Source of the DNA: an uncultured Bacilli bacterium | GTDB taxonomy: Bacteria; Bacillota_I; Bacilli_A; RF39; UBA660 | Assembly: GCA_947631045.1 (NCBI GenBank) | Contig: CANRJV010000006.1 | Location: 1 to 47,466, forward strand | Direction: 5' to 3' | DNA length: 47,466 bases | Part shown: piece after piece, positions 40,365 to 47,466 of the stretch | How positions within the stretch are numbered: position 1 is the first letter of the stretch | How the letters are laid out: the number at the start of each line of letters is the position of its first letter | The notes under the pieces: generated by a model | The model's database searches: none | The model's input: only the letters and a program-made list of their open reading frames with translations | What the model was told of the DNA's origin: nothing | Program-made: the position numbers and the translations under genes

Positions 40365-41696
40365 GTGATACTTGTGTTTAAAGAATTTGATTATGACAAT
40401 AAACCCGTAGTTGATATAGTTAATAGCATGATTATCGATGCCGTTAAAAATGGGGCTTCCGATATTCACTTTGACCCAACGGAAGAAGATTTAAATGTTC
40501 GAATTAGAATTGATGGAGCCTTACTTGACTATGCCAAAGTTCCCGCCACGGTTAAAAAGAATTTAATTACCCGGATTAAAATTATTTCCGGGATGAATAT
40601 CACCGAAACTAGACTTCCCCAAGATGGAGCCATTAAAGGCTTAATTGAAAATTTAGATGTGGATTTACGGGTATCTTCTTTACCAATTGTTGATGGAGAA
40701 AAAATTGTTATTCGAATTCTTGATTACCGCATGAGTTTAAATGGTTTAGAATCTATTGGTTTATCGAAAGAAAATTATAATAAAATTAATGAACTTATCA
40801 AAAAACCTAATGGTATTATTATGGTTACTGGTGCTACTGGTAGTGGTAAATCAACAACCGTTTATTCGATGCTTCAAGTATTAAATACCACCGAAAGAAA
40901 TATTATTACTGTTGAAGACCCAGTGGAGATGAAAATTGCTGGCATTAACCAAGTTCAAGTTATGAGTGAAATAGGTTTAACTTTTAGTAATACTTTAAGA
41001 AGTATTTTAAGACAAGACCCTGATATCATCATGATTGGAGAAATTAGAGACGATGAAACGGCGAGAATTGCGGTTCGGGCCTCCATTACGGGACATTTAG
41101 TTTTATCTACTATTCACACTAATAACTCCTTAAACACAATTGAAAGACTTTTAGATATGGATGTCGAACGGTACCTACTGGGAAGTGCCCTTTCTGGAAT
41201 TATTTCCCAAAGACTAGTTAAGAAGTTATGCCCTAAATGTCGAAGTGCCAGACCAACTAATCAATATGAAAAAAATCTTTTTAAAAAAGTCTTAGATATG
41301 GATGTTAATGAAATATATACTCCGGTTGGTTGTGAAGAATGTATTAATGGTTATAAAGGCAGAACTGCCATTCATGAAGTTTTAGAAATAAATCAAGATA
41401 TCCGCGATGCAATTGTTAATAATATTAGAAAAGAAGAACTAAGAGCATTAGTCTATGGCCAAAGTGATAATACCTTAATTAAAGATGGTTTAATTAAAGT
41501 AATGGAAGGAATAACCTCCATGGATGAAATATTAAGAGTAATTGATGTTAATGATGACTTTGGTAGTAATGAACAAGAATTAAAAGATGCTGTTATCGGA
41601 AAAAATAGTACTGTAAATAAAGGAACAAGTGAAGAAATCAATACTCCTCATCATTTAAAGAATCCTTTCACCAAAAATAATATCGAGACACTATAA
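40365..41696 (+). CDS. GspE/PilB/ComGA-family secretion ATPase
   Basis: A 443-residue hexameric ATPase that powers type II secretion, type IV pili or DNA-uptake pseudopili. N-terminal ASDIHFDPTEEDLNVRIRIDG domain, Walker A GATGSGKST (156-164), Asp box ITVEDPVE, Walker B DPDIIMIGEIRD, His box HLVLSTIHTNN, and a four-Cys zinc site CPKC...CEEC (about 290-325). GTG start after AAGGGA. It stands alone: no GspF, pilin or peptidase gene is adjacent. Confidence 0.92.
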   Translation: MILVFKEFDYDNKPVVDIVNSMIIDAVKNGASDIHFDPTEEDLNVRIRIDGALLDYAKVPATVKKNLITRIKIISGMNITETRLPQDGAIKGLIENLDVDLRVSSLPIVDGEKIVIRILDYRMSLNGLESIGLSKENYNKINELIKKPNGIIMVTGATGSGKSTTVYSMLQVLNTTERNIITVEDPVEMKIAGINQVQVMSEIGLTFSNTLRSILRQDPDIIMIGEIRDDETARIAVRASITGHLVLSTIHTNNSLNTIERLLDMDVERYLLGSALSGIISQRLVKKLCPKCRSARPTNQYEKNLFKKVLDMDVNEIYTPVGCEECINGYKGRTAIHEVLEINQDIRDAIVNNIRKEELRALVYGQSDNTLIKDGLIKVMEGITSMDEILRVIDVNDDFGSNEQELKDAVIGKNSTVNKGTSEEINTPHHLKNPFTKNNIETL

Positions 41697-41723
41697 AAGG
41701 ACTTATTTAAAGCCCTTTTTTAA
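41695..41723. terminator. Bidirectional terminator between convergent genes
   Basis: AAAGG-ACTTATTTAAAGC-CCTTTTTT on the plus strand and the complementary form for the gene at 41724. Confidence 0.65.
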
Positions 41724-43913
41724 TTATAATCTAAACATTTTTTTCTTCTTATTTATTTTGACATAAGCGTAAGCAAAACCGCCAAGAGCAAGAATAAATA
41801 TTCCTGCTTCTAGTGGACCAGTTTGGGGTCCTTTATCTAAAGCTGTATCATTATTGTTATTATTATTTGTTTGACCATTTAAATCCGGATTAGAATTATT
41901 TTGCTTAATATTTATTTGAGCTGAGGATCCTTCAGATATTAAACCTGATTTATCTTTTAAATAAGCATATATTGTTTTTTCACCATCAAAATCAAAAGTA
42001 TAATCAATAGTTATATTTTTTTGATTTTTGACATCTTTCCAATCACAATTAGCACTAGAGTTAGTAGTACTTAAGCAATAACTAGCAACATCATTATCTT
42101 CCCAAAAAAGATAAATTTTATTTTTTAAACTAGAAGAATTTTCTTCTTTATTATTAAAATATAATTCTTTAATAATCGGTTTAGTTGTATCCAAAATTAT
42201 ACTAGCACTTTTTGAAGCCGAAATTAAATCATCACTTCTAATAAAGGCATATAAAGTTTGAGTTCCATCACCATCTGTAAAACTAGCATTGAAAACAGCA
42301 CTTTGAGCAGTTGTATTTTGCCAATTGCAATTAGCATAACTATTAGTTTTACTAATACAATATTGCGTAACATTTTCACTTGACCAACTTAAATGAATGG
42401 TTGGAGTTTTCGTATTAGTATATTTACTGGTAGCAGAAGAACCAATATAGAATACGGAAATAAACGGAGCGGCTACTTCTTCTGTAGCCTCTAAAGTTAC
42501 ACTATCAGATTTAAATTCTGAAATGTTTCCCGCCTTATCTTTTAAATAAGCATATAAGGTCTTAGTACCATTACCACTAGTTAAAGTATAAGATTTATTT
42601 ATTTCTTTATCAGTAGTAGTTTGCCAAATACAGTTATTACTACCCTCTTTAGAACTAATACAATATTCTTTAACATCCTCATCTGTCCAAGTTAGGGAAA
42701 TAGTTGTTCTTTGACTAGTTATTTTTTCCGGATTTTCTGCCCCACCAATTGTAAAGGTTGCAATAATAGGTTTCTTCGTATCTAAAGTAATCTCGGCTTT
42801 AGCGCTTAAAGAAATTTCTTCTTTATTATTCTTAACGAAAGCATATAAAGTTTTTAGGCCATCGGTATCGTTACTAAAAGTATGATTAGTTTTAACGCTA
42901 CTACCACTCACTGCTTGCCAACTGCATGAAGAATTGCTATCTGTTTCGCTTAAACAATAATGTGTTATATTTTCGCCTCGCCAACTTAGATTAACCTCAA
43001 CTTCTTTAGTTTGGGTATATTTTACTTGGGCATTACTACCTAAATAAAAATTAAAAATTTCGGGACTATAAGTTAAATTAATCGTTACAGGCATATTACC
43101 AGTGGTAGTATTACCTGTATTGTATTTATAAGTTAAATTATCTAAACGATTAGTTAAAGTAAATACGCCTGTCTCATCATTATAAGTTACACCTGAAATA
43201 TTCGAAAATATAACTTTTTTAGAATCAAGATGCGAATCTTGTTCTTTTAAGTTTAATTCATATTTACCATCTTTTCTAGTTAATTTTATATCTCTAGTTT
43301 GATTATTAAAAGTAATATGATTAATTCTTAAACCAGAATTAATTTCTAAAGATAGTAAATTATTATTATCTAAATTAACATAGCCAATTTGTTCATCACT
43401 TAATTTAACATACGTTAATTTATTATTCGATAAATCTAAGTTTCCTAAAGTTTTGAATTCACTAGCATCAAAAGTATCTAATGTGCCATTCTTAATCGTT
43501 AACTCTTTAAGCATATGATTATCATGACCAATAACAGTTAATTTGGCACTTTTATCGATAAAAATAGTTTGTAATTTAGTTAAATTTTGTGTTTGAACAG
43601 CACCGCCAAAGCCTCCGGTTAAATTTAAAACTTTTATATTTTTTAAAAGATCTAATCCATCAGTTGTCGAAAAGCCCGAACAACCAAAATTATTTAAAGC
43701 TTCTAATTCTGAATTTTGAACATTATATTCAATACTTTCAGAGCCATGACCTGTAGCGGCTAGAACACATTGGTAAAAACGAACATCACCAAAAGCCGGA
43801 TTACCTGGAGTAGAATTTTGAGCCCTAGAAATATTGATATTAGAAGCGATAACTCCCATAATTACTATAAATATAATAAAAAAACTTAATTTTAATTTGA
43901 AAATTTTTTTCAT
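41724..43913 (-). CDS. Large LRR/Ig-like sortase-anchored surface protein
   Basis: A 729-residue secreted protein. After the signal peptide, about 60-210 is a leucine-rich-repeat-like region (LKNIKVLNLTGGFGG, LGNLDLSNNKLTYV, YVNLDNNNLLSLEI). Four ~95-residue Ig-like repeats follow, each with IHLSW...YC(I/L)S...(S/N)C.WQ and ...TLYAF, whose two Cys may form a disulfide. It ends DKGPQTGPLEAG, a membrane helix and KKKK: an LPXTG-like signal different from the VPKTN group. The inner ATG after AAGGTG is chosen. Adhesin role inferred. Confidence 0.88.
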   Translation of the reverse strand: MKKIFKLKLSFFIIFIVIMGVIASNINISRAQNSTPGNPAFGDVRFYQCVLAATGHGSESIEYNVQNSELEALNNFGCSGFSTTDGLDLLKNIKVLNLTGGFGGAVQTQNLTKLQTIFIDKSAKLTVIGHDNHMLKELTIKNGTLDTFDASEFKTLGNLDLSNNKLTYVKLSDEQIGYVNLDNNNLLSLEINSGLRINHITFNNQTRDIKLTRKDGKYELNLKEQDSHLDSKKVIFSNISGVTYNDETGVFTLTNRLDNLTYKYNTGNTTTGNMPVTINLTYSPEIFNFYLGSNAQVKYTQTKEVEVNLSWRGENITHYCLSETDSNSSCSWQAVSGSSVKTNHTFSNDTDGLKTLYAFVKNNKEEISLSAKAEITLDTKKPIIATFTIGGAENPEKITSQRTTISLTWTDEDVKEYCISSKEGSNNCIWQTTTDKEINKSYTLTSGNGTKTLYAYLKDKAGNISEFKSDSVTLEATEEVAAPFISVFYIGSSATSKYTNTKTPTIHLSWSSENVTQYCISKTNSYANCNWQNTTAQSAVFNASFTDGDGTQTLYAFIRSDDLISASKSASIILDTTKPIIKELYFNNKEENSSSLKNKIYLFWEDNDVASYCLSTTNSSANCDWKDVKNQKNITIDYTFDFDGEKTIYAYLKDKSGLISEGSSAQINIKQNNSNPDLNGQTNNNNNNDTALDKGPQTGPLEAGIFILALGGFAYAYVKINKKKKMFRL

Positions 43914-44027
43914 TAATAACACCTTACTCTTATTTATAAGATAATACATTTAAATTATAACAGCAATAAATTATGTGTCAATTTTCAAACCGTTTACTTT
44001 ATTTTTACAAATAATTTTACATAAATA

Positions 44028-44048
44028 AAAAGGAGCTATTTTTCTCCT
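44028..44048 (-). terminator. Terminator of the SpoIVB-like gene
   Basis: GGAG/CTCC stem followed by TTTTTATTT on the minus strand. Confidence 0.6.
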
Positions 44049-45004
44049 TCTTCTAACATTGTTGTTATAAATAAACCATAACCAGTATAAGGATTATCGA
44101 CAATAACATGAGTAACGACACCCACGATTTTATTATTTTGAACAATTGGTGAACCACTCATGCCTTGGACTACTCCTCCAGTCTTATCTAGTAATCTTTG
44201 ATCTGTTATAACAAATGTTAAATTTTTGGTATCACTAGATTCATTAATCTTTTCAATATTTATTTTAAATTCTTCCACTTTTTCATCTTCTAAAACGGTG
44301 TAAATGGAAGCTTCCCCAATTTTAACATCTTCTTTTTGGCCGACTTCAATTAATTCTAAATTATTTAAACCTTTATTATATTTCCCAAAAATACCATGAT
44401 TGGTATTTTTTATAATATTACCATAGACCGTATTGTAGTAATACTTGGCATTTTTACTGCCCGCACTACCAACGGTTGATTTATCAATCGAAATAATTGC
44501 ATTACGGAAAATCATCCCATTTTTTATTTCCACCATTTCTTTGGAAGATGATTCAATTACTTCATGACCCAAACTTCCAAAGATATGAGTCTCAGGATCT
44601 ACATAAGTAAGCGTTCCTATTCCCGTTATACTATCCTTAACATATAATCCTGTTTTATAAACCCCATTTTCATTTAGTAAAGGAAGCGTTGTTACTTCTT
44701 CTTTTTTATCTCTAGTGTAAGTTATTTCTACTTCTCCATTATCAACATATTTTTCAATCGTTTTTGTTAATTCTTTTAAAGTATTTACTTCTTCCCCATT
44801 AACCTTTTTAATATAATCCCCAATTTTTAATTTGGGATTACCTTTATTAAAACTGCCATCGACTTCATAAAAGCCAACAATTAAAATGCCATCACAATCG
44901 AGTTCTATTCCAAGGGTATTACCACCCCGATAAATATAATCTGAATAAGCTAAAGTTGGCAAAGGAATTAGTAAAAAACTTATTATTAATAATATTTTTT
45001 TCAT
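44036..45004 (-). CDS. spoIVB: SpoIVB-like serine peptidase (family S55) with PDZ domain
   Basis: A 322-residue protein with N-terminal signal anchor, a PDZ domain (about 35-105, DGILIVGFYEVDG...IKKVNGEEVNTLKEL), and an S55 peptidase domain with GSLGHE (catalytic His) and VVQGMSGSPIVQNN (catalytic Ser). In Bacillus SpoIVB is the forespore signal that starts sigma-K processing by cutting SpoIVFA. Length is shorter than B. subtilis SpoIVB (~425). No other sporulation gene is in the window. The ATG after GGTGAT is chosen over one 39 bases upstream. Confidence 0.85.
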   Translation of the reverse strand: MKKILLIISFLLIPLPTLAYSDYIYRGGNTLGIELDCDGILIVGFYEVDGSFNKGNPKLKIGDYIKKVNGEEVNTLKELTKTIEKYVDNGEVEITYTRDKKEEVTTLPLLNENGVYKTGLYVKDSITGIGTLTYVDPETHIFGSLGHEVIESSSKEMVEIKNGMIFRNAIISIDKSTVGSAGSKNAKYYYNTVYGNIIKNTNHGIFGKYNKGLNNLELIEVGQKEDVKIGEASIYTVLEDEKVEEFKINIEKINESSDTKNLTFVITDQRLLDKTGGVVQGMSGSPIVQNNKIVGVVTHVIVDNPYTGYGLFITTMLEEGEK

Positions 45005-45049
45005 TATAATCACCATCAATATTATTATGAATAAATTAATCAAAAATAA

Positions 45050-45067
45050 AAAACCAATAATTGGTTC
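45050..45067 (-). terminator. Terminator of the DUF218 gene
   Basis: AACCAAT/ATTGGTT stem followed by TTTTTATTTT on the minus strand. Confidence 0.7.
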
Positions 45068-45081
45068 TTACCAAAAATTGG

Positions 45082-45651
45082 TTAGATGAAAAAGTCTTTA
45101 ATCCGGGCCATTATTTCTCTTATTTCTCGAAATATTTGACCTCTATATTGAATTTCCTCGGCATAAACTCCCGTAGCCTTAAGTTCATAATTAGAAGCCA
45201 GATATAAAGCCCGATATAAATGATATTTTTGGGTCACAATTAAAACTTTTTTCTTTTTATAATTATGATAGAAATTTTTAATGCTTTTTCTAGTAGAATC
45301 ACCATTATCATCCCTAATAATTACTTCTTTAGCTATACCCTTCTTTTGTAAATATTTTTCCATCACATCTACTTCACTATAGCCGTTTTTATGGGTACCA
45401 CTCACAATAATATTTTGAACATAACCCTTTTCATATAAATCTATAGCTTTATCAAGTCTATCTCTAAGCATTAAAGATGGTTCCCCATTTTTAATACCAC
45501 AACCTAAAACTAGCGCCATATCATAAGTACCTGATAAATTACTAATATCTTTAATACTTTTACTAGCTTTAATAATCATATAAAAATTAATACTCATAAA
45601 TAAAATAATAATAACTACTAAAACAATAATTGTTATTTTCAATATTTTCAT
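45082..45651 (-). CDS. DUF218/YdcF-SanA family membrane protein
   Basis: A 189-residue protein with an N-terminal membrane helix and the DUF218 core: ALVLGCGIKNGEPSLMLRDRLDKAIDLYEKG, IIVSGTHKNGYSEVDVMEKYL, and VTQKYHLYRALYLA. SanA/YdcF proteins are linked to envelope integrity; the chemical activity is not settled. AAAGGGAT ribosome site before ATG. Divergent from the DUF368 gene. Confidence 0.88.
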   Translation of the reverse strand: MKILKITIIVLVVIIILFMSINFYMIIKASKSIKDISNLSGTYDMALVLGCGIKNGEPSLMLRDRLDKAIDLYEKGYVQNIIVSGTHKNGYSEVDVMEKYLQKKGIAKEVIIRDDNGDSTRKSIKNFYHNYKKKKVLIVTQKYHLYRALYLASNYELKATGVYAEEIQYRGQIFREIREIMARIKDFFI

Positions 45652-45717
45652 AACTATCCCTTTATTAGTATATCATAATATTTTTTTAAATACATTTTAT
45701 TATAGAGAGGTTTACAC

Positions 45718-46506
45718 ATGAACATACAAAATTTAATCTATGGCTTAATTATTGGTCTTGGCTTCATTATTCCTGGTGTTTCTGGTGGGGTTATTGCTAC
45801 CATTTTAGGAATTTATGAAACAATTATTGATAAAATATTAAATTTTTTTCAAGATGTTAAAAATAATACAAAATATTTACTGCCTTTAATAATTGGTATT
45901 ATTTTAAGTGTTTTTTTCTTTAGTAAAATAATACTTTATCTCTTAGAAGAAAAATTATTTTTTATTTCTTATGTTTTTATTGGTCTTATCTTAGGATGTA
46001 TTCCTTGTCTTTTAAAAGAAATAAAAACTAAAACTAATCAAAAGATGGCTATTTTTCCTTTTCTAATTAGTTTTAGTTTAGGAATTATTCTTTTTGTTTT
46101 AGAAAAAAAGATTCCCGAAAACTCATTAAATCCCTCTTTTTTGACCATGACTTTAGCGGGGATTATTTACGCTATCGGGAAAATTGTTCCCGGCATTAGT
46201 GGAGCTGCTTTATTAATGCTTATTGGGGTTTATAAATATTTATTAAATATTATTGCTAACCCTTTAAATATTAAATTACCTATTATTGTATCCCTTATTC
46301 CTTTTATTATTTCTTTTTTACTTAGTGCCATTATTATTTTAAAATTAGTTAATTACTTATTAAAAAAGCACTTTAGGACCTCCTATAGTGCTATTATTGG
46401 TTTTGTTATATCTTCTATTTTATTTATCTACCCAGGCCATTTTAATTTATTAAGTATTATTATTACAGCTCTTGCTTTCTTAATTTCATATTATTTAAGT
46501 AATTAA
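45718..46506 (+). CDS. DUF368 family protein, undecaprenyl-phosphate translocase type (PopT)
   Basis: A 262-residue integral membrane protein with about eight hydrophobic segments and two inverted copies of the DUF368 signature: GFIIPGVSGGVIATILGIYE (about 17-36) and GKIVPGISGAALLMLIGVY (about 158-176). DUF368 proteins have been shown to recycle the lipid carrier undecaprenyl phosphate across the membrane, so a role in cell-wall synthesis is likely. GAGAGG ribosome site. Overlaps the convergent gene by four bases. Confidence 0.9.
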   Translation: MNIQNLIYGLIIGLGFIIPGVSGGVIATILGIYETIIDKILNFFQDVKNNTKYLLPLIIGIILSVFFFSKIILYLLEEKLFFISYVFIGLILGCIPCLLKEIKTKTNQKMAIFPFLISFSLGIILFVLEKKIPENSLNPSFLTMTLAGIIYAIGKIVPGISGAALLMLIGVYKYLLNIIANPLNIKLPIIVSLIPFIISFLLSAIIILKLVNYLLKKHFRTSYSAIIGFVISSILFIYPGHFNLLSIIITALAFLISYYLSN

Positions 46507-47288
46507 CTTCTTTTCCGTCTTCTCACCCGCGCTTTTTTCACAAAACTTTGTAAGGCTTGTTTCGTTTCTAAAGGATAGGAAAAAGGAACATCAACAAGTT
46601 TCTTTAATGAGCCTTTTGAGTACATCATATATTCCCCATTAACATAACCATAAAATAAATCATTTTGAATATTTTCTAAAGTTAATTTTGTTAAATCTAA
46701 GCCATTCTTATCAAATATTGGAGGCACCAAAAATTTACGACTCATAGGAAGCCAGATGCCTTCTTTTTCATTTATTTCTACTTTTAATAAAAACTCTGGT
46801 ATTTCTTCATCTTCAAGTTTAATTACAGATAAATATTTTATAAAAGTTATATCATCAAAATAAGCAGGAATTACTATTTTTTTTGTAACATTAGCCTTAA
46901 AAGAAACACCTTCATAGAAATCAGAAAATATTTGCTTCCTAATATGTTTTCTTTTCTTCCCTTTAGTTACGACAATGGCACCCATTTTGTCATCATTACC
47001 ATTAAAAGTAAAAAATTTAAGAGGAATTGTTTTTGGTGGTATTTTGTCATATGCCTCAGCCAAATCTAAACGATGAGAAACATTTTTCTCTACTATACAA
47101 AGAGATACAAGAGCAAAATCTTCCATTTCTTCTTGATTTTTTTCAGTATAAAAATTAGTATTTAATACTAGATGAAGATTTTTATATTTTACGGGTATCA
47201 AACCATCTTTAGTTCCCATCAATCCATTTCTTTCAACCATTACAACCCCATTTTCATAATGAGTATTTTCTAATGTTTCATTTTCCAT
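46503..47288 (-). CDS. Hypothetical 261-residue protein
   Basis: Not recognised. A soluble, beta-rich, Lys-rich protein with a very basic end (KKARVRRRKRS). The N-terminal half has short strands with NGVVMVERNGLMGTKDGLIPV; the C-terminal half contains GIWLPMSRKFLVPPIFDKNG and YGYVNGEYMMYSKGSL. No signal peptide or membrane segment. GGAGGTT ribosome site before ATG. Confidence 0.75.
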   Translation of the reverse strand: MENETLENTHYENGVVMVERNGLMGTKDGLIPVKYKNLHLVLNTNFYTEKNQEEMEDFALVSLCIVEKNVSHRLDLAEAYDKIPPKTIPLKFFTFNGNDDKMGAIVVTKGKKRKHIRKQIFSDFYEGVSFKANVTKKIVIPAYFDDITFIKYLSVIKLEDEEIPEFLLKVEINEKEGIWLPMSRKFLVPPIFDKNGLDLTKLTLENIQNDLFYGYVNGEYMMYSKGSLKKLVDVPFSYPLETKQALQSFVKKARVRRRKRS

Positions 47289-47341
47289 TATAACCTCCTA
47301 AAAGTTAGGATTTATTTTACCATTTATTTGGTTTTATAGCA

Positions 47342-47366
47342 ATTAAAAAGGAAGATATTTCTTCCC
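47342..47366 (-). terminator. Terminator of a gene beyond the right edge
   Basis: GGAAGA/TCTTCC stem followed by TTTTT on the minus strand; it would serve a leftward gene starting outside the window. Positions 47367-47466 show no coding frame I can support. Confidence 0.55.
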
Positions 47367-47466
47367 ATTTAACTTACATTTGTTATGTAATATCTTACCT
47401 TCGGACAGTTTTTAAATAAAGAACTTCCCGAACATTTTATTATGGAACTTAAAAAGGTGCTTATAT

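Noticed and set aside
1-47466. tRNA or rRNA genes
   Set aside because: No cloverleaf with a GTTCRA-type T arm or rRNA-like conserved stretch was noticed on either strand.

Overview
The window looks like a chromosomal segment of a low-GC, Gram-positive (Firmicutes/Bacillota) bacterium, probably a host-associated, possibly spore-forming lineage. This rests on very A+T-rich DNA, strong AGGAGG-type ribosome sites, an mraZ-rsmH-ftsL-PBP cell-division cluster, a class B sortase with many sortase-anchored proteins, a SpoIVB-like peptidase, and TTGACA/TATAAT promoters. No species can be named from the sequence alone. The standard bacterial code fits.

Layout. (1) 0.2-3.9 kb: four tandem DUF1016/YhcG-type PDDEXK nuclease paralogues on the minus strand. 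The second has lost its nuclease domain. Each carries a different perfect 27-nt palindrome at the same codons. (2) 4.0-5.1 kb: one unrecognised gene. (3) 5.2-27 kb: eleven secreted beta-helix-like surface proteins ending in VPKTN/S- or AQTSS-type sorting signals, with one class B sortase in the middle. Eight of their promoters contain a 6-9 bp G tract between the -35 and -10 boxes, which suggests on/off or graded switching by slippage. Seven genes are followed by the same structured RNA element just after the stop codon. Four type I toxin-antitoxin-like units (26-30-residue hydrophobic peptide plus convergent antisense RNA) sit in the gaps between the last five surface genes. (4) 27.2-28.9 kb: three copies of a ~65-nt hairpin RNA gene, two of them convergent with paralogous nuclease-like toxin genes (one broken). 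Their promoters share the box GTCCGCATATTTTT with the four hydrophobic-peptide promoters. (5) 28.9-32.6 kb: class B PBP, ftsL, rsmH, mraZ. (6) 32.8-36.3 kb: a thioester-domain-like surface protein and an rnfC-rnfD pair. (7) 36.5-40.1 kb: a tightly coupled three-gene operon around a DEAD/DEAH helicase with six helicase-associated repeats. (8) 40.4-47.3 kb: a GspE/PilB-type ATPase, a large LRR/Ig-like sortase substrate, a SpoIVB-like protease, a DUF218 protein, a DUF368 (undecaprenyl-phosphate translocase family) protein and a hypothetical protein.

How it fits together (inference). The 5-27 kb island reads as a variable coat: a sortase, a set of paralogous substrates with switchable promoters, a common 3' UTR RNA, and small toxin-antitoxin units that may penalise loss of the repeats by recombination. 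The shared GTCCGCAT box suggests the small-RNA/toxin units either answer to one regulator or spread from a common ancestor.
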